Under the pieces are notes generated by a model, which saw nothing but the letters and a program-made list of their open reading frames with translations, did not search any database and had not been told where the DNA came from. From positions 369,500 through 433,499 of the forward strand of contig CAJJDN010000037.1 of assembly GCA_905182985.1 (NCBI GenBank): DNA of 64,000 nt, in the 5' to 3' direction. Both the position numbers and the translations under genes were made by a program. Source of the DNA: Paramecium sonneborni. Taxonomy: Eukaryota; Ciliophora; Oligohymenophorea; Peniculida; Parameciidae. Below, piece after piece: positions 12,137-24,248 of the stretch. Numbering within the stretch: the first letter of the stretch is position 1; every line of letters begins with the position of its first letter.

Positions 12137-12971
12137 TCATTTTTTTAATAAAGGCAAATATATGGAATTGTAAAAAATGGAAGCCATATAAGCTCCAAAT
12201 AAAGGAGCAAATAAGAATACCCAAAAATTGGCTAATTTGGTAGTGTCATTTAACCAGAAGGCTTCAAATAATTCTAATCCTACACCCATAGCTGGATTTA
12301 AACAACCTGAGATAGAGAATGAATATAATACCTCCTGAATGTGATGATAATTATCTAGAAAAGAATAAAGCTAAGGCAATCCAAGCAATTCCTGCAATAT
12401 CATTATTAGTCTAACGTGTTTATTCATGAACTTAAATATGTATAAAAAGAACAAACATAAAGGTTCCAAAAGCCTAAAATAAGGTTGGTCATACTTCTCC
12501 ACACAAATCTGCTAACATCCATTCAATATTTGTGCTTTTAATACTTGGAGATGTTACTACTCCAAGTATTAGATAAGCTATCCATGCTCCTCCAACTGCA
12601 CCTAATAATTAAGCTGTCCAATATATTCTCAATGTCCATGAACTTATCGTGTCATCACAATAAAAACTAAAAGATACAGCTGGATTAACATGGCCACCTG
12701 TAAATTTGCAAGTTAAAAATATTGCTGCATATAAATAAGCAGCAATCAATATATCTGATCCATTTGATGCTACTATTCCATATGCAAATAATCCAGTTCC
12801 TATTGTCTCAAAAATAAATATTATTGTTAAATCTCCAAATGTTTTTGGGGTTGGTCTCTTTACTGGTGGCTCATTCGGCTCTTCTACATCTAATTGAATA
12901 AGATGAGTCTATGGTTATTGCACTACATTTTAATGTTCTTCATTTTCCTATATTTATTTCGATTATTCCAT
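12137..12971 (-). CDS. aquaporin (MIP family channel)
   Basis: Introns 12474-12494 (21 nt) and 12307-12331 (25 nt) leave 262 residues with six hydrophobic segments and both half-helices. The first NPA motif is GGHVNPAVS and the second is GGCLNPAMG. In classical aquaporins the second NPA is followed by arginine (NPAR), which forms the ar/R selectivity filter; here that residue is methionine. A glutamine-rich cytosolic N-terminus of about 45 residues precedes the first helix. The family conducts water or small neutral solutes through membranes, and in Paramecium such channels could serve the contractile vacuole system, which is speculation. It sits between the helicase and the Sel1 gene on the same strand, 22 and 47 bases away. 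Confidence 0.93.
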
Positions 12972-13018
12972 TTATAAATAAATAAATTATAACAAAAGTT
13001 TGAGTTAATATGCTAAAT

Positions 13019-15141
13019 TCAAGGTTGGTTGAATAGATATTTTGAAGAATTGATAGATCTATGACTTGGTAATTTAGTAAAATTAAAGCGATCTTTCTTA
13101 GAAGAATTTGAAGATATATTAATTAAAGAGGGTTGACGAGGAGATCCATATTAAGATTATTGTTATTGATCAAATCTTGTTGATGATTATTATTATTAGG
13201 GTGATTGAATTTATAGTTTTAATTAGGATAGCACAACACTGCTTTCCCCTCTTTTAAAACTATTGTATTCAGAACCTCCCCTTTTTCTATCTTAATCATT
13301 CACCTCATTTGGTTTAACTATACTTATTGTCATTATTGTATGTCTATCTTATCTAGTAGATTGATTCTCTTATTCTAAAGGAATCGATCTATTATTTTAT
13401 GAAATCTTTCCTTTCTAAATTTAATATGCTTTTCTTTAATCACTCTATTTCACTTAATCAATAAATCCTCCTTAAATATTTAATTTTTATAATGACGATT
13501 ATTATGAACTTGTTGGTAACTCTTCTTTGTCTTTTAATAACTTTTCTAACTAAGCTCTGCATTTTAGACATCCCCTCCACTATCCTATCCTATTTTCATC
13601 TAATAACAAATACCTAAATTATTCAACTGCTTTTTATAAATTCTTCTCACATTATATCCCCTTTTAATAAACCTTACCTCTCATATGATTTATTATTGAT
13701 TAATCTTTCAAAATATCTTCCAACTAATCTAATAAAGAAAGAAAATCGTTTATCGAACCTTCCTCTCTCTGTAAACTTTGAAAACGAAGATTAAGTAATT
13801 TCTTGGCACACTTTAAATCACCATTTAGTGCACCTTATTCGAAAATTAAGTCAGCCATTATAGGATTAGATTATAATTCTTCTCCTAAACCATTTAACAA
13901 CACCATTCCAAGATCGTAAAATGCTGGTAAATAGTCTTAATTCTTGGCTTGATTAAGTAACGGGTATATTAATTATTTTCTATTCTAGATTATATATGAA
14001 TATTTATATTTACTTTATTTAAATTTTATTTGCTCATTTCTTAATACAATAAAGATAATTTATATGTAGCTTCAACTGAATTCCTTTTTTGAGCTAACTT
14101 ATAAAAGTATTCAGCATCTTAGAAATCTTTCTCCAAAGAGTCTATCATTATTATTTATAATTATCAATTTTACAATTTTATAATTCTAAACCAGAGGTGT
14201 ACAAATCACCTAAATAGTTCATAGAAGGCACATGTTCCAATTCTGCTGCCTTTCTTAATAGTTTAATAGCTAAATCACAGTCTTTAGTTTTAATAACAGT
14301 CACACTTGATTTTCTACTCTATTGATCATCTTTTTCGAAAAATTTGTCAAAAACTTTCTCTTCCTAATAGATTATTTAGATTTAATTACTAATATTAATC
14401 TAGATGCCCAATAGACACTAAATGTATGTCCTTGGTCAGCACTCAATTTAAAATAGTTAAAAGCCTACCACAAGTGGTGTTAAAATTCATTACCTGATCA
14501 TAATCTTTTTCCCCAATATCTCCATCCATAAATATCTGTCCCATAATTGCTTAAGCTATTGGATGGTTGTCTTCTGCAAGTCTTTTGTATATTTATAGCG
14601 CACTATGTCTATTCTTCTCTATTCCTAAACCTGCATACATTTCATGAGCATTTCTCAGTTATGTATCCAAATATCCTTTTTTGGATTTTTTCAGGTTATC
14701 TGAATTCTTCGTTCTTATTTCATTTGCGAATTATTCAAACCAGTGATTTAAACGTTATTTAAATTCATTTGTAGATATTGCATTTGTAGTTCTATTTTCC
14801 AACAACAACACTTATTCCCAAAAAAAGCACTGCCTTTCCAAAGCACGTAGATGTTTGTCATATTATTTATTAGTAGGTCCTTTACACGGCCATTTAATTG
14901 ATTCTATTAAACTAAATGCATCATGGACTTCTTATATTGTTCTTATTGTATCTCTTTAGAGATTGAACAATGACTAAGTTATCTTAACTTTAATTAAGCT
15001 CTGTTATGAACTATAATTCTTCAGAATCTATTAAGCTTAACCTAATATTTAAGTTGATAACTATCTTTTTCCTTCATCTAACTTAGAACTAATCTCAACC
15101 AATGATATGAGGTCAGCTAATTAAAATGTAAATCTATACAT
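13019..15141 (-). CDS. Sel1-like (TPR) repeat protein
   Basis: At least four introns (29, 26, 32 and 29 nt) give about 668 residues. Several Sel1-type repeats are visible, of the form A..Y.LG.LY..G plus A..YF..AA.. (for example AFNYFKLSADQGH, LRKAAELEHVPSMNYLGDLY, AEYFYKLAQKRNSVEATYKL and YDLGMVLLNGLGEE). They run from about residue 190 to 420. The C-terminal 150 residues are Gln and Ser rich and likely disordered. Sel1 repeats form alpha-solenoids that scaffold protein complexes, for example in ERAD or signalling. No membrane segment or signal peptide was seen, so a cytosolic adaptor is likelier than ER Sel1L. The start ATG is the first after an in-frame TGA. Confidence 0.8.
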
Positions 15142-15343
15142 ATTTATTAATGTGCTGCCTGAAACTTGAACCCATCATAAAATTATGAATCATTCTCTAT
15201 TGAATTAACATTCACTTAATCGCAATATTGTGATATCATCTAATTTAAATGTTCTTAATGGCTCTTATATAAGCTGTCGTTGACATATCGTGAATTGAGT
15301 GACATATATATATAATTTATTAATAATAATTAATATTTTCTTG

Positions 15344-16116
15344 TCATCTCTTCTAACCACTCCAACTTTGAAGCTCCATGAACTTATTTTGAGACTTACT
15401 CAATAAATCTTAAGTTTACTAATTAATATTGCTCATCATACTTTTAAACGAATTTTCAAAGTCTCCTCATCTTTAAACAACTTTTCTCTTGACTTTTTTA
15501 ACTTTTCCTCTATTAATCTCTCGTATGAAACTCTCTCCTTATAAAATTATTATGATTTAATCTCATCCAATTTCTTTGTTTCTTCTTTCTTTTTCTTCCT
15601 CTCTTTCTCTTCCTAATATAATGCTTCTCTTATTTTTTAGTTCTCTTATAGTATAAAATCTCTCGTTCTACTTAAAGTTAACTTTATTGTACTTTTGTAT
15701 TCTTTTACTTAAGATTGTTTCATAGAGTCTCTAAAATCACTTACTAAATATACCCCATTTTCTATGCTTCCTTTCTTTTTTCAATAAAATCTTCTTCACA
15801 TTTTCTTATTGATTAAATTTACTACTTTCTTCTTCTCATTTTTTCATCTTTTATTTATTATGCCTCATTTGCTAATTCCTACAATTATTTCTTTACTAAG
15901 ATTCCATTCTCAATTTTATCTGCTGCCATCTCGTATAACTTAGCCTGCCTACATCAAGTTACATTTTACAAGATGTAAATTTTTCTACTCTGTCTATTTC
16001 AATAAAGTTATTTTTGCCATCTATCTTTCATATGCTAGTTTTTCTTATTTCTTTTAATCTGTAGCTTAAGGCAATGGAATATTAGGTTTATCATCATCAT
16101 TTTAACTCCTTGACAT
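15344..16116 (-). CDS. small coiled-coil protein
   Basis: Introns of 25, 23 and 23 nt restore a continuous frame of 233 residues ending at a TGA at 15344-15346. The sequence is highly charged (Lys, Glu, Gln, Arg) with heptad repeats along most of its length and few aromatics. It begins MSRSQNDDDKPN. No catalytic domain is recognised. Proteins of this kind are common among ciliary and cortical structural components in ciliates, but I cannot assign a family. It is separated from the Sel1 gene by about 200 bases. Confidence 0.7.
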
Positions 16117-16889
16117 ATCGAGAATTTATATTTAAAATTATATATGTTTTAATATACCAACTTAATTAACATCTTTTATAAAGTGATTTTATTGCATTAT
16201 TAATTATTTCATATCAACATACTTTATTTCATTATGTTTAATAATATTGTTTTTTATTTTATTACACAACATTATTATACAAAAAATTTCTAAATGTAAA
16301 ATTTTTATTTTATATTAAAAACTAAATGCGAAATTAACTCTATAATGATATTCTTTCTTCTTAGAAATTTTATTATTCTAACTATTGATTAATTTCTATT
16401 TGTTCTTAATTTTTAAAATTTGACTTCCTACATGTTTTCAAAGTTCTTACAAATTAATTTCAGTAAAAATTTAATTTCTTAAATCGTAATTTTTCATTTA
16501 TCTTCCCAAATCTCAAACAATAATATTATCTCTTTCTATAAAACCAATTATATTTTATATCTAAAATAAAAATTATACTTATATTTTAATCAACAAGAAG
16601 GGTTATTAATTTGTTTTCTCTAAAGTTCTAATTTAAGTTCAAAATAAATAAGTATAAATTATTTTTATATTAATTAAATAAAAAGATTCTCTTCAAATTG
16701 TAGAGAGGTATTTTTGTTTAGATTTTTCATTTGAAATTAAAAAATCTAAGCTAAATGTTGCTTCATATAAATTATTATTATTTAGTTAATACATTTTAAA
16801 TTTGTCAAAGCGAGTTAAATTATTTTCTCATCTATTCTCTAAAAAAAATTAATAATATTATTTCTAAAATTAATTTTTCCTTTTTAATA
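16117..16889 (+). other. intergenic region with one weak ORF (16345-16734)
   Basis: Very AT-rich. On the plus strand an ATG at 16345 opens 129 codons to a TGA at 16732-16734. The product is rich in Phe, Ile, Leu, Asn and Ser with no recognisable domain. Its length is not far from what chance gives in this base composition, so I do not call it a gene. No RNA gene or repeat array is seen. Confidence 0.35.
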
Positions 16890-17432
16890 ATGAAAGATGC
16901 TTATAATCATATTTTAGCTTTTGCAATTAAAAAAAGGAAATAATTAGAAGTATTATCATTCATATCCCACTCTCAAAATGTATTATAGAGAAATATTAAA
17001 GTTCCAAAATGTTTCTATTATTATGTATCAAAAAACTTTTGAGTTTTATTTCATCTTTCCAAATTAAAATATTTCGAATTTTGATATTTTATCTAGCAAT
17101 TCAAGAAATCTTAATATCAATTAAGATAGAAAAACATCTTAAACTAGAAAAAGAAAAATCGTTAATTTAATTAAATAGTAATAGGGTTATATTAATTTGG
17201 ACACTTCAAATATTGGAAGTATGCAAACTTGAGTAAAGATATTGTATGTAAATTTAATCGAAACTAATCAATATAAACTAATTTTTCTTTAAGAATCCTT
17301 AGAAATAATTTATAAAAAAATTTTGATGAAAATTGTTCAAGAGGAGTTTATAATCTAATATTAAAAATAAAATAAGAATTTATTAGAACAGGTAATAAAG
17401 ATGACGAATTAAGTAAAATATATAGATTATGA
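16890..17432 (+). CDS. hypothetical protein
   Basis: An ATG at 16890 and two introns (22 nt near 16979 and 20 nt near 17217) give 166 residues to a TGA at 17430-17432. Each intron is needed to keep the frame, and the second removes an in-frame TGA. The C-terminal part (Lys, Gln, Asn and Arg rich, ending KDDELSKIYRL) has convincing coding composition. No domain is recognised. The gene ends 48 bases before the start of the downstream kinase gene, the usual spacing here, which supports the model. Confidence 0.6.
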
Positions 17433-17480
17433 ATAACTAAATACCTTTTTAATGGAATTAAATACATATAAATATAATAT

Positions 17481-18473
17481 ATGAAATAAAATTTGGAAGA
17501 AATAGCAGCCACAATTCCGAATTATAAGATGGTTGATGGGAAATATTTCATCAAAACAACAAAACTGGGAAAAGGAAATTTTGCAGAAACGTATATATTA
17601 AAATATACAACAGTCATTTGGCAACATTAAAAGAAGATGAGAAAATAGTTTTTGCATGTAAATTAATTGCAAAACAAAATATAATTGACAAGCTGAAAAA
17701 AAGTAACAATCCAGAGAGTCGAAAAGAGTATATAATCAATTCATTAAAAAAAGAGGTATAGTTTTGAGATTTATTTATTAGGTTTCTTTGTGGAAGTAAA
17801 TGGATCATCCAAATATTGTTAAGTTTATTGATTTCTCTGAAACCCCAAATAATATTTATTTTTTTTTGGAATACTGTAATGGTGGAGATTTAGATATGCT
17901 CATAAAGGATAAAGGAAAATTGAATGAATAAGAAACAGTTGATATATTTCTACAAATTGCAGAAGGATGCTCTTACTTATATGACAAGAGTGTTTTCCAT
18001 AGAGATTTAAAACCTGAAAATATTTTGATACATAATGGTACAGCTAAATTAGCAGATTTTGGATTTGCTAAAGTAATTGAAGAAGATAAAAAAGATAAAG
18101 CTGCTCATGGTACTTCTGTAGGTACACCTTATTATATGGCTCCATAGATTTTAGCAGGGGAAGAGTAATTTATTAAATAGTTATGATTTAGTTATTGTAT
18201 TAAATGTGATGTCTGGTCATTGGGAGTGATTCTATATTAAATGTTATTTGGAGTACTACCATGGAAGGATACTAATTCTATTATGATGTTGTTGAATGCT
18301 ATAAATAATTAGAAAGTCCAATTTCCAAATACTAATCAAGTTAGTTAAGAGATGAAAGAATTAATTACAGTATTAATGTTTTTATTAATTATTAGAAAAT
18401 GCTTTAAAAAAGAGAGGAAGATCGTATTAATATTAAGGAAGTGTGTGACAGCTTGAAAAAAATAAAAAAGTGA
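17481..18473 (+). CDS. protein kinase, ULK/CAMK-like
   Basis: Introns 17591-17613, 17756-17781, 18165-18191 and 18370-18395 leave 296 residues, nearly all kinase domain. Visible are the glycine loop LGKGNFAET, the lysine in [22 protein letters not shown], and an activation segment [12 protein letters not shown]. The glutamate of the APE motif is replaced by glutamine, encoded by TAG at about 18147. That residue normally makes a structural salt bridge with a helix arginine, so the change may affect stability. Overall it resembles ATG1/ULK and calcium-dependent kinases, with no extra C-terminal domain. Substrate and pathway are unknown. Confidence 0.92.
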
Positions 18474-18517
18474 TATAAAATATTAAAATATATGCATTAT
18501 TGTGTTTATATTCTAAC

Positions 18518-19066
18518 TCATTAACCAATTAAGGCAGAAGCTGTCTTTGAGACACTTAATGATAAGTAAAAATGTTTACTATTTCCAATTTGAAGGCAAC
18601 TTTTAGGTTCTTCTGTAATATCTACTAAGTCTATGAATTCTGCTTTCAACCAAAATCAATCTGAATTTGCTTGTAATATCACCTCTATTCTTTTCCAAAT
18701 GCTTTCTGATTTAAACTGCCTTTTTAATTAAAGCATATAAATCTTCAGGGATTTTTGGAGCACATCCTATATATTTAATGATCGCTATATTTACCTCTTT
18801 TCTTTAAGATTCTTAAAATCTTTTAACCTGTTAAGAATCTAGTTTAAGGGATACCTTATTAATCTCTTAAGTAAACACCAATTTGAGATCCATTCAAACC
18901 TATAAAAATTGCAATTATATTAAAAATAACCTTTCTTTGCTAAATTAACTATTTAGTCAACAATTGATTTAGATGATAAGGTCAACCATTTTGGTGCTTT
19001 TCTTTTATATGGGAGGGCTGAACCAGAAATACCCTTTCCTTTTCCCTTAGCTTACATACGTCCCAT
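18518..19066 (-). CDS. RPS13: 40S ribosomal protein S13 (uS15)
   Basis: Three introns of 31, 28 and 25 nt give 154 residues. The start MGRMQAKGKGKG, the segment [15 protein letters not shown], the helix [17 protein letters not shown] and the end PSNWKY...TASALIG match eukaryotic uS15 along its full length. It is a small-subunit protein that contacts 18S rRNA. The final intron splits the tyrosine codon of the conserved NWKY. Convergent with the upstream kinase, 44 bases away. Confidence 0.98.
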
Positions 19067-19105
19067 GAATTAATTTAAGATTTAATTTTATTTAAATTTG
19101 TTTAG

Positions 19106-20321
19106 TCATTTCTTTGGTTTCTTGGGTTTCTTCTTTTTGGCACCTAATCCATAAAGTTCTTTTCTATCCATTAATTCGTTCTAAATTAATTTTATAGCAT
19201 TTTCCATTCTTAATTATTGTAATTCTCTTAACTTTTTAGCTTCTTATTCTTAAATTTCCTTTAATATTTTTATGTATTTACTTTTCTTTCTCGTTCTTAT
19301 TTTTCTAATTCTTCTTTTTCAAATCTTCTATTTAATTTTTCTAATTCTTCCAACATTGTTTTTTAATACTCTGTCAATTTTTCTATTTTATCATCTAATT
19401 CTTATTTCTTTTCATCCATATATTTATTTTAATCATCTGTTTTCTTCTTAGATTCTTCCTAAATTTAAATATTCTATTAAATACTTCTTTTCTTATTAAA
19501 TAATCTTTTAATTATTTATGAACCTATTCTTCTGTGCTAATTTTTGCACTAAAGTTGCTAATTTATGCTTCAATATCTTTTAATGCAAATTCAAAAACTC
19601 TCATTTATGTATTTTCTTTTGATGTTCCAACTTTTTCATCATATTTTTTTTTTAAATCAGCACGATTTGTCTTATATAATAATTTTTCTTTTAAAGATTA
19701 TATATTCTTTTGTTTTTCTGTTTTCTCATGTTCATGCTCTTTTATTTCTTAAGTTTTATCATTTTATAGTTTTTTTATTTCAGCTGCTAATTCTTTTTCT
19801 CTTACCGCAAATTTTCTTAAAGAATCCTATTCCTCTAAACTGTTTGTAACATTTTAAGCAAATTTATTCAATTGATTATTTTAAATGAATGTTTTAAGAT
19901 TCTTCAATATATTAAATTTTATACTTCTAAATCTGAAATTAATCCTGCTCTTTCTTCATATACTTTTAATGAGTCTTAATCTATATTTGGATTTTCTTTA
20001 AATAATCTTTTATTTTAAATGAAACTTATACCTACATAATTTCTTAGTACTTTCTTTAAGTCTTTATGCTACCTCTTAAATATGCTTCTAAGTCTCAGTA
20101 AGTTGTTTTCTATTAGAAATCCCTACTAATGTGCTTCTTTTAGCAACTAATTCTGCATATTTAACTTCCAATGTTTATTGATCGGTTAATAATTTACTTT
20201 ATTCATAACCTGCCAATTCTGATGATATATCATTATCTCTTGTTATTTCTCCAATGAATTGCAATTTCAGAATACAATCCTTTAGCACAAATTATAATTT
20301 GTGTTAATCTATCGGATTCAT
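19106..20321 (-). CDS. coiled-coil protein, DRC9/IQCG-like candidate
   Basis: Four introns (25, 23, 26 and 23 nt) leave 372 residues. The N-terminal region contains a helical block with KESTKKLCRLFKENPNI followed by YEERAGLISDL. This resembles what I recall of the N-terminal part of IQCG/DRC9, a subunit of the nexin-dynein regulatory complex that links microtubule doublets in cilia. The rest is a long charged coiled coil. Near the C-terminus a segment MENAIKLIQNELMDRKEL looks like a weak IQ motif, followed by a lysine/proline tail KKKKPKKPKK. The assignment rests on pattern memory and not on an alignment, so a generic ciliary coiled-coil protein is the alternative. The stop of the upstream gene lies 34 bases away. 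Confidence 0.6.
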
Positions 20322-20355
20322 TTTTAATTTAATTATATATATATGTTTTTAATGC

Positions 20356-21078
20356 TCATTCAAATTTGTAAAATTATTTGGGCTTGTCAATTTAGTTGCT
20401 AAATTTAATTAATCATCATACATTCCATGATGCCATAAAGAAGGTTCAAAATTGTTATCATCATCAATAAAAAAAAATTTTTTATCTAATTCTGGAACAT
20501 CAAACTTATTTTCCCAAACAGGAGCTCCATCAAGTAATTTACCAATATCTGATTTAATACTATTTGTGTAATAACTTCCAGATGCAAATCTATATTATTA
20601 ATAATTATTTTATTAATTACCTTGTTCCTAAAAACACTGCACCAACTATTCCAGCTTTAAAATAAATAGCTAATCTTTTTGCTGGGCCTATTCTATTGAC
20701 TGCCTCCAAACTTAAATAAGTCGAAAGTAATGTTGCCTTATTCTAGAAACTTGATTATCCATTCACTAAATTTATCACCTTATTTTAAGTTTCTGTTGGG
20801 ACAAGGGAAGTATGAGTCCACCAAGACTTGTTATTCTATGTGAGATTGATATACATTTAATTATTTAATAAATCTTATATTAGCATGTAAATAAAAGAAT
20901 TGCTCAATTAAATTAACTCTCTTATATAATCTAAGTACCTATTTTTATTTGAATATATTATTAATTCATTATCCTTATTTATTATATAGGCCTATTTATC
21001 CACAACCCTCAAATGTTAACCTTAGATTAATTCAAATTTGCTATTTATTTTTTATGATAAAGAGATTAGGATTTTCAT
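20356..21078 (-). CDS. hypothetical protein
   Basis: The first ATG after an in-frame TGA is at 21078. Introns of 31 and 23 nt give 222 residues with a stop at 20356-20358. Without the second intron the frame would run into the start codon of the next gene, so the spliced model is preferred. A mildly hydrophobic stretch, LAIYFKAGIVGAVFLGT, lies in the middle, followed by an acidic segment FFIDDDNNFEP. No family is recognised. It could be a small membrane-associated or mitochondrial protein, but no clear presequence is visible. Confidence 0.6.
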
Positions 21079-21483
21079 CCACTATTCTCAATATTTTTAA
21101 AGATTTAAAATCTAATACTACTTTTTTTTAACTATTTCAATTTATTGAGATTATTGTATATTAAAATATCATATGCATCATCATAAATTACTCTTTGTTG
21201 AATTTTCAATTTTAAATTTTGTCATCTCAAACACTTATTATCAAATAAATAAAAAAAGTTATTTTTTGGAGTTAGTTGAGAGAGGTTAGATTTAATACAT
21301 CAGTAATTATATTTTATTAGATTGAATATCGTAAAAAAATTTATTTGTAAATCAAAATATTTAAAAAATTTAAGAATATGATTACTAGAGATATTTAATC
21401 AATTATTAAATAAAAATGAGTTGATGGTCTCTAAAACTAAAAATTTGAATAAGGGTGGAAACAAATTTAAATTCTAAGTTTAA
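21079..21483. other. intergenic region between divergent genes
   Basis: About 400 bases of AT-rich sequence between two start codons. It presumably holds the promoters of both flanking genes, but I recognise no specific element, RNA gene or repeat. Confidence 0.5.
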
Positions 21484-22730
21484 ATGAATAAATTTTTGAA
21501 ATTATCGAAAAATTAAGATAAGACTGACTTTCTTTTGATCTTATTTTATTCAACAAGTTTTTAATATTTAACTTTTAAAATTAAGATTTCGTAGGAAAGC
21601 TTTTTAAAAATACAATTTACAATAAAGTTTATCTTTTCTTGTTAAATCTCATCATTATGCAAATTCAATAATTGCTTGGCACTTATTGAAAATTTTAAAC
21701 TCAGGTATTATTTCACTTCGAATTCTGTTATTTAATAATTTCATGTTCTTGTTATGAGAAAGTTATAAAGGAACTTTAAGAACAATATCCTGTAGATATT
21801 ATAATAAGAGTCTTGAAATAAAATCCAATATTTGATATGCTTTGGTTTACTTACTTAAAAGATCAGGAGCCATTACACAAGCCTTCTACGTTAAAATAGA
21901 TGATTTTATTAATAAAATACTAAAAAGCATTCTTAAGTAAAGTATTTATAAAATATTAATATTAAGAGTGAATTTTATTGTTATTTTTTGGAGATTCACA
22001 TTTATTTCTTAACCACAGTTTATTCTAAGTTAGGGGATATTAATTTTATTAAATGCATTCAAAATATTAGATCTTTAGTTGATTTCTAACTTAAAGGTAA
22101 GGCTATTTATATCATTAGTACAGATAAAATACATTATTTTATAAGTATATGAGTATAACATAAAAAAACTAAAATTTTTAAAGTTAATATTGTATTGTTA
22201 AAATAAAAATGTCAAAGATGCTAGATTTATTTTAGAAGAATATAGAAGTTGTCTTATCTACTCAATAATTTAAAAAATATTGATTTTGTCTGTTTTACAA
22301 ATATTATTAAAAAATCATCCAATCATTGTTGTAATTTTTTGGTCATATTTTTCCATTTTAATTGTCTTAATCTTGATGAAAAGGTCTAATATCATTTTTT
22401 AGTTTGTTTAAAGATTCTCAAAATAGCTATTGTACACTTACTTAAGCAATATAAATCAAAAAATATTTACTTAAGGTAGATAATTTAAATAATGACAATT
22501 AAAAAATTCAAAACTTTGGATAATCTATATTATCAAGTAAGGATAGGATAAAGTAAATATAGATTGATTAGAATGCTGAATTAATAGAAAATAAAAGTGA
22601 GGAATTGATCAGAAAATACAATAAAAATGAAAAAGCTAAAAAATTTCGAATAATTGTAATAAGATAGATTAGAAAGGATTTATAAAGGAGTTATACCATA
22701 TTTAAAATATAATTTATTACATTTTAATGA
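21484..22730 (+). CDS. hypothetical protein spanning the start of the duplicated block
   Basis: An ATG at 21484 and introns 21751-21770 (20 nt), 21942-21966 (25 nt), 22145-22183 (39 nt) and 22537-22562 (26 nt) give 378 residues to a TGA at 22728-22730. The composition is rich in Ile, Leu, Phe, Lys and Cys, with no recognisable domain. The third intron is long for this genome (36 nt in the second copy of the block). If it is not spliced, the gene stops at the TGA at 22150-22152 after 207 residues. The 3' half from 22150 is repeated beyond the assembly gap at 23203-23780. Confidence 0.45.
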
Positions 22731-23198
22731 GTATTGATTTTTATATACTTATTATGTTTGCAAAATAATAAATAATGAATTTCATGAATTAAACTTTTAC
22801 CAAAATCAGGCCGAAAACAACAGATTCAAAGATTCGAAATTCCTCTCATCATTAATTGATATCTCAATTGTTTCAATAAATCAATTCTTATTATGATTAA
22901 GATGAGAAACAAAGGCCAAAAACTTAAACTAGATAAAGAAAAATGATTCCTTTGAATTATTCAGCATCCGAGACTTATGACCCTACAGACAATTTAGTAG
23001 ATAGATTATGTCCATCTATATAATAAGATGCTAAATTTGTTTTCATTAAAACTAGAGAGAGAGCATTGCGATAACCATCTTCAGGTTTAAGAAGAAAAAA
23101 AAAGAATGAAGAACCTAAATTTTAACTTAATCCAATAAAGAAAACCACCATAATTTAAGAAATTACAGAATAGCCTGCTCCACCTAAAAAGACTATAG
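22150..23198 (+). repeat. direct duplication flanking the gap, copy 1
   Basis: This 1049-base block is repeated at 23203-24248. By eye the copies differ only in two homopolymers near the left end (A7 against A5, T5 against T4), inside a putative intron. The block ends exactly at the run of N. This is typical of overlapping contig ends that were scaffolded but not merged. Confidence 0.9.
22775..23198 (+). CDS. hypothetical protein, copy truncated by gap
   Basis: The first 141 codons of the gene annotated in full at 23825-24371. The frame is identical but is cut at 23198 by four N. It most likely represents the same locus and not a second gene. Confidence 0.4.
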
Positions 23199-23202
23199 NN
23201 NN
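23199..23202. other. assembly gap (4 N)
   Basis: Four unknown bases. Both flanks belong to the duplicated block, so the gap length is nominal. Confidence 0.99.
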
Positions 23203-23780
23203 TGAGTATAACATAAAAACTAAAATTTTAAAGTTAATATTGTATTGTTAAAATAAAAATGTCAAAGATGCTAGATTTATTTTAGAAGAATATAGAAGTT
23301 GTCTTATCTACTCAATAATTTAAAAAATATTGATTTTGTCTGTTTTACAAATATTATTAAAAAATCATCCAATCATTGTTGTAATTTTTTGGTCATATTT
23401 TTCCATTTTAATTGTCTTAATCTTGATGAAAAGGTCTAATATCATTTTTTAGTTTGTTTAAAGATTCTCAAAATAGCTATTGTACACTTACTTAAGCAAT
23501 ATAAATCAAAAAATATTTACTTAAGGTAGATAATTTAAATAATGACAATTAAAAAATTCAAAACTTTGGATAATCTATATTATCAAGTAAGGATAGGATA
23601 AAGTAAATATAGATTGATTAGAATGCTGAATTAATAGAAAATAAAAGTGAGGAATTGATCAGAAAATACAATAAAAATGAAAAAGCTAAAAAATTTCGAA
23701 TAATTGTAATAAGATAGATTAGAAAGGATTTATAAAGGAGTTATACCATATTTAAAATATAATTTATTACATTTTAATGA
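23203..23780 (+). CDS. duplicated 3' fragment of the 21484 gene
   Basis: Repeats the last two exons of the gene at 21484-22730 without its 5' half. It is probably an assembly duplicate and not an expressed fragment. Confidence 0.4.
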
Positions 23781-24248
23781 GTATTGATTTTTATATACTT
23801 ATTATGTTTGCAAAATAATAAATAATGAATTTCATGAATTAAACTTTTACCAAAATCAGGCCGAAAACAACAGATTCAAAGATTCGAAATTCCTCTCATC
23901 ATTAATTGATATCTCAATTGTTTCAATAAATCAATTCTTATTATGATTAAGATGAGAAACAAAGGCCAAAAACTTAAACTAGATAAAGAAAAATGATTCC
24001 TTTGAATTATTCAGCATCCGAGACTTATGACCCTACAGACAATTTAGTAGATAGATTATGTCCATCTATATAATAAGATGCTAAATTTGTTTTCATTAAA
24101 ACTAGAGAGAGAGCATTGCGATAACCATCTTCAGGTTTAAGAAGAAAAAAAAAGAATGAAGAACCTAAATTTTAACTTAATCCAATAAAGAAAACCACCA
24201 TAATTTAAGAAATTACAGAATAGCCTGCTCCACCTAAAAAGACTATAG
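23203..24248 (+). repeat. direct duplication flanking the gap, copy 2
   Basis: The 1046-base second copy of 22150-23198. It contains the 3' part of the 21484 gene (to a TGA at 23778-23780) and the start of the 23825 gene. Unlike copy 1 it continues into unique downstream sequence. Confidence 0.9.

Noticed and set aside
20318..20358. ATGA overlap between two minus-strand genes
   Set aside because: A 23-nt intron with good borders moves the upstream stop to 20356-20358, leaving 34 bases. The overlap arises only if the intron is ignored.
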